A stretch of 64,000 bases of DNA from Idiomarina sp. Its GTDB lineage: Bacteria; Pseudomonadota; Gammaproteobacteria; Enterobacterales; Alteromonadaceae. The position numbers and the translations under genes were made by a program. The stretch spans positions 496,001 to 560,000 of the forward strand of contig JAIUMU010000001.1 of NCBI GenBank assembly GCA_022565355.1. The letters are read 5' to 3'. The notes beneath the pieces were generated by a model that was not told where the DNA came from, ran no database searches, and worked only from the letters and a program-made list of their open reading frames with translations. Shown here in pieces: positions 1-9,255 of the stretch. Each line of letters starts with the position of its first letter. Position 1 is the first letter of the stretch.

Positions 1-1
1 C

Positions 2-1516
<1,515 letters not shown>

Positions 1517-1541
1517 TCGTTTTTGCAAAAGTTAGCGTAAC

Positions 1542-1568
1542 AATAGGCTCTTCGGAGCCTATTTTTTT
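1542..1568 (+). terminator. Rho-independent terminator after icd
   Basis: A perfect 9-bp stem (AATAGGCTC/GAGCCTATT) closes a TTCG tetraloop and runs into a T tract. It lies 25 bases past the icd stop and should separate icd from the cupin gene. Confidence 0.9.
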
Positions 1569-1681
1569 GCCTACACGCCAAGTAAAGTAACGCTAAAATG
1601 AATATTCATACTCAACGTGTTCCTACTACGCGTTTGTATTAATAACAGCGGTAATAATAGCCACCAATCAAGTGAGGAAGC

Positions 1682-2365
1682 ATGCAGGTTCGAGCTGAAT
1701 TTCAGAAACGTGAAGTAATATTTGCCAACGAGTATACGTATGTTCCCTCTCCGCTACCCGGTGTGTCGCGCATGATGCTCGATCGTATGGGTGATGAAGT
1801 TGCTCGCGCTACTAGTATCGTAAAGTACGCCGCTGGTGCGGGTTATAGCGCGCATACTCACGGCGGTGGCGAAGAAATTTTTGTGCTCGATGGTGTGTTT
1901 TCTGATGAACATGGTGATTACCCCGCCGGCACCTACTTACGCAATCCACCGGGAACCTCACATACCCCATTTAGCAAAAACGGCTGCACCATTTTAGTGA
2001 AGCTCTGGCAATTTGCTGCAGGTGATACCGAGCAGGTCATTATTGATACGAACCAATCGTCTTGGCGGCCCGGATTAGTTCCTGGCCTATCGGTACTACC
2101 GCTGCACGAACATGATGGTATTAGTACCGCTTTAGTGCGTTGGGCGCCACATACCCAATTCCAACCCCACATGCATCCGGGTGGAGAAGAGATCTTAGTT
2201 CTGCAGGGCCTATTTCGCGATGAATATGGCGAATATCCTGAGGGTTCGTGGCTGCGTAACCCGCGCTGGAGCAAGCATACACCCTATACTGGTGCAGAAG
2301 GTGCCCTTATCTATGTGAAAGTGGGACATCTCGGTGCTGATTTTTTACCGTTACCTGCATATTAA
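1682..2365 (+). CDS. Double-cupin ChrR-like protein
   Basis: The 227-residue protein is two tandem cupin domains of the type found in the C-terminal half of the anti-sigma factor ChrR. Metal-binding signatures are HTHGGGEE at residues 58-65 and HMHPGGEE at 163-170. Each is followed by a parallel block (GDYPAGTYLRNPPGTSHTP and GEYPEGSWLRNPRWSKHTP), so the halves are an internal duplication. The zinc-binding anti-sigma N-terminus of true ChrR is absent and no ECF sigma gene is adjacent. It is therefore more likely a stand-alone metal-binding sensor or enzyme than an anti-sigma factor. The start is supported by GAGGAAG just upstream. Substrate and role are unknown. Confidence 0.8.
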   Translation: MQVRAEFQKREVIFANEYTYVPSPLPGVSRMMLDRMGDEVARATSIVKYAAGAGYSAHTHGGGEEIFVLDGVFSDEHGDYPAGTYLRNPPGTSHTPFSKNGCTILVKLWQFAAGDTEQVIIDTNQSSWRPGLVPGLSVLPLHEHDGISTALVRWAPHTQFQPHMHPGGEEILVLQGLFRDEYGEYPEGSWLRNPRWSKHTPYTGAEGALIYVKVGHLGADFLPLPAY

Positions 2366-2476
2366 CCTAAAGTCGAATTCCAATTTTCTTTCGTGAGCGT
2401 ACATTAAAGTATACGCAGTACCAATATGCGTAAATTTCTATGGACTGAAGCAGCATAACGCTGGCGGGGAAATACT

Positions 2477-4408
2477 ATGAATTATCGGCAAATCCATCAG
2501 TTATCAATAACCAAGCCGGAACACTTTTGGGCCGAGCAAGGCGCAAAGCTCGCGTGGTATAAGCAACCTACTCAAATACTTAGTAACAATCCAGCACAAC
2601 CAAGTGGTTATGAATGGTTTGCCGATGGTGAATTAAATATCAGCTACCTTGCCCTTGATGTCCATCTTGAACAAGGCCGGGGCAACCAAGTGGCGTTGTA
2701 TTATGATTCGCCCGTTACCGGCAATAAATACAGTTACACCTATGCTGAACTGCACCGCGAGGTAGCGCACTTTGCTGGTGTGTTGCGCGCACAAGGAATT
2801 GAACAAGGTGATCGGGTGGTGATTTATATGCCAATGATTCCCGAAGCGGCCATCGCTATGCTCGCTGTTGCTCGGTTAGGCGCAATTCACTCGGTTGTGT
2901 TTGGTGGTTTTGCTGCCCACGAGCTAGCCGTTCGAATTAATGATGCGCAGCCCAAATTAGTGATCTCCGCGTCGCATGGTATTGAACCGCACCGGTTAAT
3001 TCCTTATAAGCCCCTGTTAGATCGAGCGATTGCCGAAGCGGATTATAAACCTCTTGGCACCATTATTTATCAGCGCAACAATGTTCCGGAAAACAAACAA
3101 GTAAGCTGCCAAATGCTAGCTGGCTACGATCTCGATTGGCAAACCGCCATGGCTACTGCCGAGCCAGCTGAAGCCATTCCGGTGCCCAGCAACCATCCGC
3201 TCTACATTCTTTACACCTCGGGTACCACAGGTAAGCCCAAAGGCGTGGTGCGTGATACAGGGGGCTATGCCACGGCCCTACACTTCAGCATGCAAGCGAT
3301 CTATAACTTAACTGCTGGCGATGTGATGTTTTCGGCCTCAGACGTAGGTTGGGTAGTAGGCCACTCTTATATTGTATATGGGCCGCTGCTCGCGGGCTGT
3401 AGCACCATAATGTATGAGGGCAAACCAGTTTTTACCCCAGATGCAGGAGCGTTCTGGCGGATTTGTGATGAATATAACGTTAAAGTTATTTTTGCCGCGC
3501 CCACCGCATTTCGCGCTATTCGCAAAGAAGACCCCAACGCCGAGTTTCTACAACAATACGATATCAGTAGTGTGGAAACCATTTTCATGGCTGGTGAGCG
3601 CCTCGATCCAGCAACCTTTGCGTGGGCTTGCGAGAAAACCGGTAAACCAGTGGTTGATCACTGGTGGCAAACAGAATCGGGTTGGCCGATTTGTGCAAGC
3701 CCCATTGGTATAGAGAAACTCGCCGTGAAAGCCGGTTCTTCTTCATTACCCGTACCGGGCTACAACGTTGTGGTGTTAGACGAAGCTGGCGACCCAATCG
3801 CCGCCAATGAGCAAGGCAATATCGCGATTCAATTACCGTTGCCGCCTGGGTGCTTTACTAACGTGTGGGGCAATCCAGAACGTTTTCACACCAGTTACCT
3901 ACAGCAATTCCCAGGCTATTACGCAAGCGGTGATGGCGGCTATATTGATGAAGATGGCTATGTGTTTATTATGGGCCGTACGGATGATGTGATTAATGTT
4001 GCCGGGCACCGCTTATCTACCGGTGAAATGGAAGAAGTGCTAGCCAACCACCCTGCCGTTGCCGAATGCTGCGTGGTGGGCGCTCATGATAGCCTAAAAG
4101 GGCAACAACCCATTGGCTTAGTAGTAATGAAAAATGGCGTTGAGTTGAGCGCCAGTGAACTGGAAAAAGAGTTAGTTGCATTGGTACGCGAGGAAATTGG
4201 TGCGTTGGCCTGCTTTAAAGTTGCCGTTACCGTTAAGCGGCTACCGAAAACTCGATCGGGTAAGATACTTCGCAATGTAGTGCGGAATATTGCCGATGGT
4301 AAGGAATATATAGTGCCCTCTACCATTGATGACCCAGAAAGTGTTACTGAAATTGAGCACGCACTAGCGCGCTTGACTGATGGCTTGACTGATGGCTTGA
4401 ATACTTAA
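2477..4408 (+). CDS. prpE: Propionyl-CoA synthetase (acetyl-CoA synthetase family)
   Basis: This 643-residue AMP-forming acyl-CoA synthetase activates propionate (possibly acetate or acrylate) to the CoA thioester in the cytoplasm. The N-terminal ACAS_N region is followed by the P-loop-like motif YTSGTTGKPKG near residues 246-256, the DHWWQTESGW block of the Acs/PrpE group, and the C-terminal KTRSGKILR motif. The lysine near residue 596 of that last motif is the acetylation-controlled catalytic lysine. The sequence is closer to PrpE than to Acs. No prpB, prpC or prpD lies nearby, so the 2-methylcitrate genes must be elsewhere. GGGGAA sits 6 bases before the ATG. The extreme C-terminus carries a repeated LTDG extension. 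Confidence 0.88.
   Translation: MNYRQIHQLSITKPEHFWAEQGAKLAWYKQPTQILSNNPAQPSGYEWFADGELNISYLALDVHLEQGRGNQVALYYDSPVTGNKYSYTYAELHREVAHFAGVLRAQGIEQGDRVVIYMPMIPEAAIAMLAVARLGAIHSVVFGGFAAHELAVRINDAQPKLVISASHGIEPHRLIPYKPLLDRAIAEADYKPLGTIIYQRNNVPENKQVSCQMLAGYDLDWQTAMATAEPAEAIPVPSNHPLYILYTSGTTGKPKGVVRDTGGYATALHFSMQAIYNLTAGDVMFSASDVGWVVGHSYIVYGPLLAGCSTIMYEGKPVFTPDAGAFWRICDEYNVKVIFAAPTAFRAIRKEDPNAEFLQQYDISSVETIFMAGERLDPATFAWACEKTGKPVVDHWWQTESGWPICASPIGIEKLAVKAGSSSLPVPGYNVVVLDEAGDPIAANEQGNIAIQLPLPPGCFTNVWGNPERFHTSYLQQFPGYYASGDGGYIDEDGYVFIMGRTDDVINVAGHRLSTGEMEEVLANHPAVAECCVVGAHDSLKGQQPIGLVVMKNGVELSASELEKELVALVREEIGALACFKVAVTVKRLPKTRSGKILRNVVRNIADGKEYIVPSTIDDPESVTEIEHALARLTDGLTDGLNT
4371..4400 (+). repeat. 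12-bp tandem repeat in the 3' end of prpE
   Basis: The unit GCTTGACTGATG occurs at 4371-4382 and 4383-4394, with half a copy after that. It adds LTDG-LTDG-LN to the end of PrpE. The length keeps the frame, so copy number could vary without disrupting the enzyme. Confidence 0.85.
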
Positions 4409-4422
4409 ACGCCAGATACTAA

Positions 4423-4448
4423 AAAGGGTAGCCAATTGGCTACCCTTT
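4423..4448. terminator. Bidirectional terminator between prpE and csp
   Basis: Perfect 11-bp inverted repeat AAAGGGTAGCC/GGCTACCCTTT around AATT, with A-rich and T-rich flanks. It lies between the convergent prpE (+) and cold-shock gene (-) and can serve both. Confidence 0.85.
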
Positions 4449-4497
4449 ATAATTCTCTACGCTAGAGCTTACCGAAGTAAACTCAACACCAGATAGC

Positions 4498-4707
4498 TTA
4501 TAAAGCTACGATGTTTTCAGCTTGAGGACCTTTCTGGCCTTGAGTAACGGTGAAAGAAACTTTTTGGCCTTCAGCCAAAGTTTTAAAACCGTTGCCAGAG
4601 ATCGCGCTGAAATGAGCGAATACATCTGGACCGCCTTCGCGCTCGATGAAACCAAAACCTTTAGTTTCGTTAAACCACTTTACGGTACCAGTAACTGTAT
4701 TAGACAT
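4498..4707 (-). CDS. CspA-family cold-shock protein
   Basis: The 69-residue protein is a single cold-shock domain that binds single-stranded RNA/DNA and acts as an RNA chaperone. RNP1 is KGFGFI and RNP2 is DVFAHF, the canonical nucleic-acid-binding surface, and the start [15 protein letters not shown] is typical of CspA/CspC/CspE paralogues. Length is the family standard. GGAAA lies 7 bases before the ATG. The 263 bases upstream hold no gene and may include a long 5' leader, as is usual for csp mRNAs. I cannot tell whether it is cold-induced or constitutive. Confidence 0.93.
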   Translation of the reverse strand: MSNTVTGTVKWFNETKGFGFIEREGGPDVFAHFSAISGNGFKTLAEGQKVSFTVTQGQKGPQAENIVAL

Positions 4708-4849
4708 AATAATTTCCTGAAATTTTAAATGTTAAATGTGCACCCCTGCCGAAATTGGCATGGTTGGTGCGGTCATGCGGGAAAAATAAACTGAAACTTA
4801 AGAACTACAGGACGAAGATTATGGTAATACGACGAATTGGAGTGTTAAA

Positions 4850-4879
4850 TTGTATCTTTCATGCATTGGTGGTTATTAT
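4850..4879 (+). promoter_or_regulatory. Candidate promoter for the S9 peptidase gene
   Basis: TTGTAT at 4850-4855 and TATTAT at 4874-4879 are separated by 18 bp, about 90 bases before the peptidase start. The match to the sigma-70 pattern is fair, and nothing else in the 4708-4970 gap is more convincing. Low certainty. Confidence 0.35.
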
Positions 4880-4970
4880 ACAGCAAATGCACGAAAAAGA
4901 TACCGAAACTTTCAACGAAAGCGAAATATCTTGCTTCCCACGCTAACCTTAAGAAGAAGTAGAGAGCCTT

Positions 4971-7055
4971 ATGAAAAAAATAAACATCCTTTGCTTAAGT
5001 ATCGCCATGGCTACAGGGCTTGCAGTAACCACTGCAAACGCCGCTGTACCGAGTACTTTCGCGCTCACAAATTCCGCAAGCGCTGCGATTACTAGTGCCG
5101 CAGAGCAAGAACAAACCCTACTTTCCGCTGAGTTAATATGGCAACTCAAACGTGTTGGCGCTCCCGTGATAAGCCCTGATGGCAAGCACATTGTAGTGCC
5201 TGTTACCGAATATGATATGGAAACCGATCTTGGCAGCACGCAACTGTGGCTTTTCAGTGCCGATGGCAAACAGCAACGCCCGTTAACAGCCGCAGGCATG
5301 CGTGCTAGCAGCCCGGTGTTTTCTCCAGATAGTAAACAGCTTGCGTTTATCAGCCAACGCGACAAAGACGATGCCGGCCAAGTATATGTGTTGCCAATGG
5401 ATGGTCCAGGCGAAGCAGTTGGCATCACTAATGTACCAACCGGTGTAGGTAATCTGCTCTGGGCCGGCAATCATATCTACTTTACCAGTAGTGTGTGGCC
5501 AAGCAAGAGCTGGGAAGACATGAAAGCTCAGCAGAGTGCGAACAAAGCCAGCCATGTTTCCGCCATGCAATGGCGCGAAATGCCCTACGCATCCTTTGAT
5601 CGCTACCTCGATGAAGCACGCGAAACCCACGTATTTCGTGTAGCGGCGAGTGGCGGTGATGTAGAGCGCATTACGGAAAACTTTGGTATGGCGCTGGCCA
5701 GCAACTTTGATGTATCACCTGATGGCCGCTATATCGCTTTCACCGCCAACTCAGAAACAGAATCGGTAGTGCCGAATATTGATTTATTCTTAGCACGAAT
5801 TGGCAGCGATTCGGCGGAGAACCTTACTGAAGGTAATAAAGCGCCTGATGCCAACCCGCAATTTAGCCCCGATGGCAAAACATTGGCTTACACACGCCAG
5901 CGTATTCAGGGCTTCTATGCTGATCAAACCAACCTTGTGTTAGTTGATTTAAGCAACCGCAGCGAACGTGAAATCACCAGTGATTTCGATCGTTCAATCG
6001 GTAGTTATGTTTGGATGCCGAATGGCCGCGGATTTTATGCCACCATCGATGACGCCGGCACCTCGCGAGTGTACTCAATTAACGCTCGCAATGGCCGTGC
6101 ACAAGCGCTTACCGGTGCAACCAACCATGGCAACATCAGTATCAGCAACAACGGTACGCTGGTAGGCACTAACGAGAGCTTTATGTACCCTGCGCGCTTA
6201 GTAACTATCAACACGCGGAGCGGTAACACCACTCGTTTAGATAGCTTTAACGATGAAATGCTTGCCGATGTTGATCTCGGTAGCTACGAATCAGTAACCT
6301 ATCAAGGCCACAACGGCCAAGATATTCAAATGTGGGTGCATTATCCACCGGGTTTCGATAGCAGTAAGCAATACCCATTGTTTTTACTGATTCACGGCGG
6401 CCCGCATAATGCGATCACGGATGGATTCCATTACCGTTGGAACGCGCAAACATTCTCCTCTTGGGGCTATGTTACCGCGTGGCATAACTTCCATGGATCT
6501 AGTGGATTCGGCCAAGATTTCACTGATTATATCAACCCGGATTGGGTTACGGCACCGTACGCAGATACCATCGCCGCTGCTGAGTGGTTTATGGAGAAAG
6601 ATTGGATTGATAACGAGCGCATGGTAGCTGGCGGAGCTAGCTATGGTGGCTACCTCAGTTCTATTCTACTGGGCAAACCACACCCGTTTAATGCTCTATT
6701 GATTCATGCGCCGGTATACAACATGTATTCGCAAATGTCGGCCGATTTCGCTGTTCACTCAGATCGCTTTGGCGGCTTTTGGGAGAACCCTGAAATCTAT
6801 AAAGATATTTCTCCCCATTACCGCGCTGGCGATTTTAATACTCCGGCTTTAATCAGCCACGGGCAAACGGATTTACGCGTTCCAGTAGGCCAAGGCTTTG
6901 AAATATTCCGCACCTTACAAACCAAGGGAATTGATTCACGAATGATTTACTTCCCTGATGAAAACCATTGGATTTTGAAGCCAAACAATTCCGTTTATTG
7001 GTATGGTGAAGTGCGTGATTGGTTCAAAAATTATGCCGAGCCAGGCCCAAAATAA
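4971..7055 (+). CDS. Secreted S9-family prolyl oligopeptidase / dipeptidyl aminopeptidase
   Basis: This 694-residue serine peptidase is probably exported. Residues 1-25 form a Sec signal peptide (MKK basic end, hydrophobic core, ANA cleavage site). A WD40-like beta-propeller follows, with repeated ISPDGK/FSPDSK/VSPDGR motifs. The C-terminal alpha/beta hydrolase domain begins with LFLLIHGGPH. The predicted catalytic triad is Ser557 in GGASYGGY, Asp634 in GQTDLRVP and His666 in DENHW. It should cleave short proline-containing or acylated peptides in the periplasm or outside the cell, in keeping with amino-acid-based marine nutrition. Its stop overlaps the start of the downstream kinase gene (TAATG), an unexpected coupling. 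Confidence 0.9.
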   Translation: MKKINILCLSIAMATGLAVTTANAAVPSTFALTNSASAAITSAAEQEQTLLSAELIWQLKRVGAPVISPDGKHIVVPVTEYDMETDLGSTQLWLFSADGKQQRPLTAAGMRASSPVFSPDSKQLAFISQRDKDDAGQVYVLPMDGPGEAVGITNVPTGVGNLLWAGNHIYFTSSVWPSKSWEDMKAQQSANKASHVSAMQWREMPYASFDRYLDEARETHVFRVAASGGDVERITENFGMALASNFDVSPDGRYIAFTANSETESVVPNIDLFLARIGSDSAENLTEGNKAPDANPQFSPDGKTLAYTRQRIQGFYADQTNLVLVDLSNRSEREITSDFDRSIGSYVWMPNGRGFYATIDDAGTSRVYSINARNGRAQALTGATNHGNISISNNGTLVGTNESFMYPARLVTINTRSGNTTRLDSFNDEMLADVDLGSYESVTYQGHNGQDIQMWVHYPPGFDSSKQYPLFLLIHGGPHNAITDGFHYRWNAQTFSSWGYVTAWHNFHGSSGFGQDFTDYINPDWVTAPYADTIAAAEWFMEKDWIDNERMVAGGASYGGYLSSILLGKPHPFNALLIHAPVYNMYSQMSADFAVHSDRFGGFWENPEIYKDISPHYRAGDFNTPALISHGQTDLRVPVGQGFEIFRTLQTKGIDSRMIYFPDENHWILKPNNSVYWYGEVRDWFKNYAEPGPK

Positions 7056-8002
7056 TGCACGCATCCATCGTTACTTTTACGATGAATCCAGCGGTGGATA
7101 CTTTCGGAGAAACCGAAAAGGTTTACGACGATAGTAAAAGCCGCTGTATCCAAAGTAGCCAAGAACCAGGCGGTGGTGGCATTAATGTGGCACGAAATAT
7201 TACCCGCATGGGAACACCAGCTGTGGCCATCTTTCCTGCTGGAGGTTTAAATGGGGAGCTGTTGAAACAACTTTTGGCGCGGGATAATACGCCATTTGAA
7301 GCCATCAGCATTGCCACAGAAACACGGCAAAACCTCGCTATAACCGAACGCAGTAGCGGAAAAATGTTCCACTTTGTGTTTCCAGGGCCAGCATTAACTG
7401 AAAACGAGCTCAAGCAATGCAGAAATGCGTTGCTTGAGCGCCCTACCCAACCCGATTTTCTGGTGTTGAGTGGGAGTATAGGCGAATCGGTACCCAGCAA
7501 CTTCTTCGGTAACATTACCAAAACCGCGGCAGAAAAAGGTATTAAGGTTGCGCTCGACAGTTCAGGTGCAGCACTCACAAGTGCGCTATATTCTGGCGCT
7601 TATGTGGCAAAACTGAATCGTAAAGAGTTTTCATCGCTGGGATATGATGAGTTCGATGATATACCCACGTTATTCGCGCAAATGCGCGCTTTGGTTGCCA
7701 AACACGCGGTACAAAACTTGATTGTTACACTCTCGAAAGGTGGTGCTCTGCTAGTAACCGAACAGGGTGAAGAGCACGCATATATGCCACCAAAGCATGA
7801 AATTGTTAGCCACGTTGGCGCAGGTGATAGTTTTATGTCGGCGCTGGTGTATCGCTTGCACGCGGGTGAATCTATGTTGAACGCGTTTCGCTACGGCGTG
7901 GCCGCTGCATCAGTAACGGTGCAAACTAAAGGTAATCAACTGTATGATTTACAGCGCCTTGAAGAGGTTTACCAGAAAACCCAGCCGCTTGCCGGAAGTT
8001 AG
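7055..8002 (+). CDS. pfkB: PfkB-family 6-phosphofructokinase (Pfk-2 type)
   Basis: This 315-residue ribokinase-fold sugar kinase most resembles E. coli Pfk-2, which phosphorylates fructose 6-phosphate. Shared features are TMNPAVD at the N-terminus, EPGGGGINVAR, AIFPAGG, ETRQNL, FPGPALTE, and the C-terminal HVGAGDSF with the catalytic Asp258. A 1-phosphofructokinase or tagatose kinase is less likely but not excluded, because FruK has a similar fold. The start is taken as the ATG at 7055 that overlaps the peptidase stop. A longer in-frame opening from 7019 lies inside the peptidase gene and lacks family similarity. There are no PTS or other sugar genes nearby. Confidence 0.85.
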   Translation: MHASIVTFTMNPAVDTFGETEKVYDDSKSRCIQSSQEPGGGGINVARNITRMGTPAVAIFPAGGLNGELLKQLLARDNTPFEAISIATETRQNLAITERSSGKMFHFVFPGPALTENELKQCRNALLERPTQPDFLVLSGSIGESVPSNFFGNITKTAAEKGIKVALDSSGAALTSALYSGAYVAKLNRKEFSSLGYDEFDDIPTLFAQMRALVAKHAVQNLIVTLSKGGALLVTEQGEEHAYMPPKHEIVSHVGAGDSFMSALVYRLHAGESMLNAFRYGVAAASVTVQTKGNQLYDLQRLEEVYQKTQPLAGS

Positions 8003-8032
8003 TGGCATGCGATAGGTTATTTTTTTCACACA

Positions 8033-8057
8033 AAAAAACGCGCTTAGCGCGTTTTTT
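8033..8057. terminator. Bidirectional terminator between pfkB and the DUF3010 gene
   Basis: Perfect 11-bp inverted repeat (AAAAAACGCGC/GCGCGTTTTTT) around TTA. The A and T runs make it a terminator on either strand for the convergent genes. Confidence 0.9.
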
Positions 8058-8086
8058 ATTACCTCAGAAAGAGTTCGTGATGCTCG

Positions 8087-8527
8087 TTACTCAACACCGT
8101 ACTCTTGGCCCATTAGGTATGCATAAGCAATAGTGAATGCTGGTTCTTGGAAACCCTTTAACCCTGTAGAAGAGAATTCAATAGGTACAGGATTACGCTT
8201 CAAAATTTCCTTTTGCTTAGAGCCAGAAAGCAATTGCGTATCCACTGTATCAATCAATTGTAATGCTGCTTCCATTTTAAAACCTACAGCACCACCAGCA
8301 AATTTACCTTTTTGCATGCGTTCTTTAATAACCAAGCAATCAATGCGGTAATCTTCAGCTAATTTACGAAAGGTAAATTGAAATTTGCGGACATTTTCAG
8401 CAACGTTATCTTTCACCAATTGAAAGCGCGTTTGCCGACAATCAGGAATCTGCAACAAACCGTCATCCATATCCATCAAGCAAATAATTGCTTCATTACT
8501 TTTAATTTCAATTCCACATACACGCAT
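8087..8527 (-). CDS. DUF3010 family protein
   Basis: The 146-residue cytoplasmic protein matches the DUF3010 family of marine Gammaproteobacteria, as I recall it. It begins with MRVCGIEIKSNEAIICL and has conserved VIKERMQKGKFAGGAVGFKMEAALQL and EPAFTIAYA segments. The N-terminal glycine-containing strand and the later Lys/Glu block look like an RNase H-fold (RuvC-like) arrangement, but that is only an impression. AAGGAA lies 9 bases before the ATG at 8527, so the longer opening to 8575 is not used. Function is unknown. Confidence 0.82.
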   Translation of the reverse strand: MRVCGIEIKSNEAIICLMDMDDGLLQIPDCRQTRFQLVKDNVAENVRKFQFTFRKLAEDYRIDCLVIKERMQKGKFAGGAVGFKMEAALQLIDTVDTQLLSGSKQKEILKRNPVPIEFSSTGLKGFQEPAFTIAYAYLMGQEYGVE

Positions 8528-8626
8528 GTTATTGGTTCCTTGCTGCCATAGTGCGACCATAGTTGAGTTCAACATCGCAATTGTAACGCAATAACTATAT
8601 CGAAATGCAACTTTTGCCCGTTGCGC

Positions 8627-8715
8627 TTAAATATATTTGCGTTCCGCCTCACGAACCTTGCGCAAATAATCTTCGGCGTCAGCGCGTTCTCCCAAAACAG
8701 TAACGGCAATTAAAT
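8627..8715 (-). other. Out-of-frame coding-like tail of the lipoprotein gene
   Basis: On the minus strand, just after the G5 run at 8716-8720, 29 sense codons encode DLIAVTVLGERADAEDYL and then RKVREAERKYI before TAA at 8627-8629. The composition (beta strand then charged helix) suits the end of a globular protein and continues the VAVQVRG strand upstream. There is no start codon or ribosome-binding site of its own. I read it as the displaced C-terminus of the upstream lipoprotein. Confidence 0.55.
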
Positions 8716-9138
8716 CCCCCTTACCTGAACAGCTACACCATCGTTATCATCTTTCGATACCTCGTAGGATACCGGAATTCTTGTATCATTGGGCGTTACC
8801 AATGTGCCGGCGCAAAGCAACTCACCTGCAACGTAGTTCTTACGAATTAAGCGGCCCCCCTCAAAGCGTAAATCTTTCGCTGTATCGCGAGCCAATTTTT
8901 CGATGTCAGTGTTATTGAATACCTCTTGTTCAGCAATACGTATCGGCACAGATTTACCGAGATTTAACGCATTAACAAAGGTAAGTTCATATTCTTCCTG
9001 CAATCGAGCTTGGAAACGCATCGCACTCTCATGCAACAACTTGCTTTGCGCTGCATCACTATCGCAGGCCACATGTTTGCTACATGCGCTCAACAGCAAA
9101 GCAGCAGATACAGTTAATAACAAAGGGCGAATGTGCAT
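8710..9138 (-). CDS. Small lipoprotein with an apparent C-terminal frameshift
   Basis: A 142-residue protein with a lipoprotein signal: basic start, hydrophobic core and lipobox LLSAC, with Cys19 as the lipidated residue. The rest is soluble and mostly alpha then beta, with further cysteines (VACDSD, LLCAGT). I do not recognise the family. The frame ends at a GGGGG run, giving VRGI and a stop. Immediately downstream, in the -1 frame, 29 further codons (DLIAVTVLGERADAED...KYI) read like real coding sequence and end at 8627. One extra G would join them into a 170-residue protein. So this is either a sequencing error, a recent mutation or a frameshifting site. Confidence 0.65.
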   Translation of the reverse strand: MHIRPLLLTVSAALLLSACSKHVACDSDAAQSKLLHESAMRFQARLQEEYELTFVNALNLGKSVPIRIAEQEVFNNTDIEKLARDTAKDLRFEGGRLIRKNYVAGELLCAGTLVTPNDTRIPVSYEVSKDDNDGVAVQVRGI

Positions 9139-9255
9139 TGATTGTCTCCACTCAAATAATGCACGTAGTGTATATTTCTTTTCCTAAACGCAAAAGCACT
9201 TTCTGAACTTTTAGTAAAGTTAAGCATTACTTTTAATCACGCATGGAGATCGCTA

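Noticed and set aside
4755..4946. 63-codon open frame between csp and the S9 peptidase
   Set aside because: Biased composition, no ribosome site and no recognisable domain. It spans the probable promoter and csp leader.
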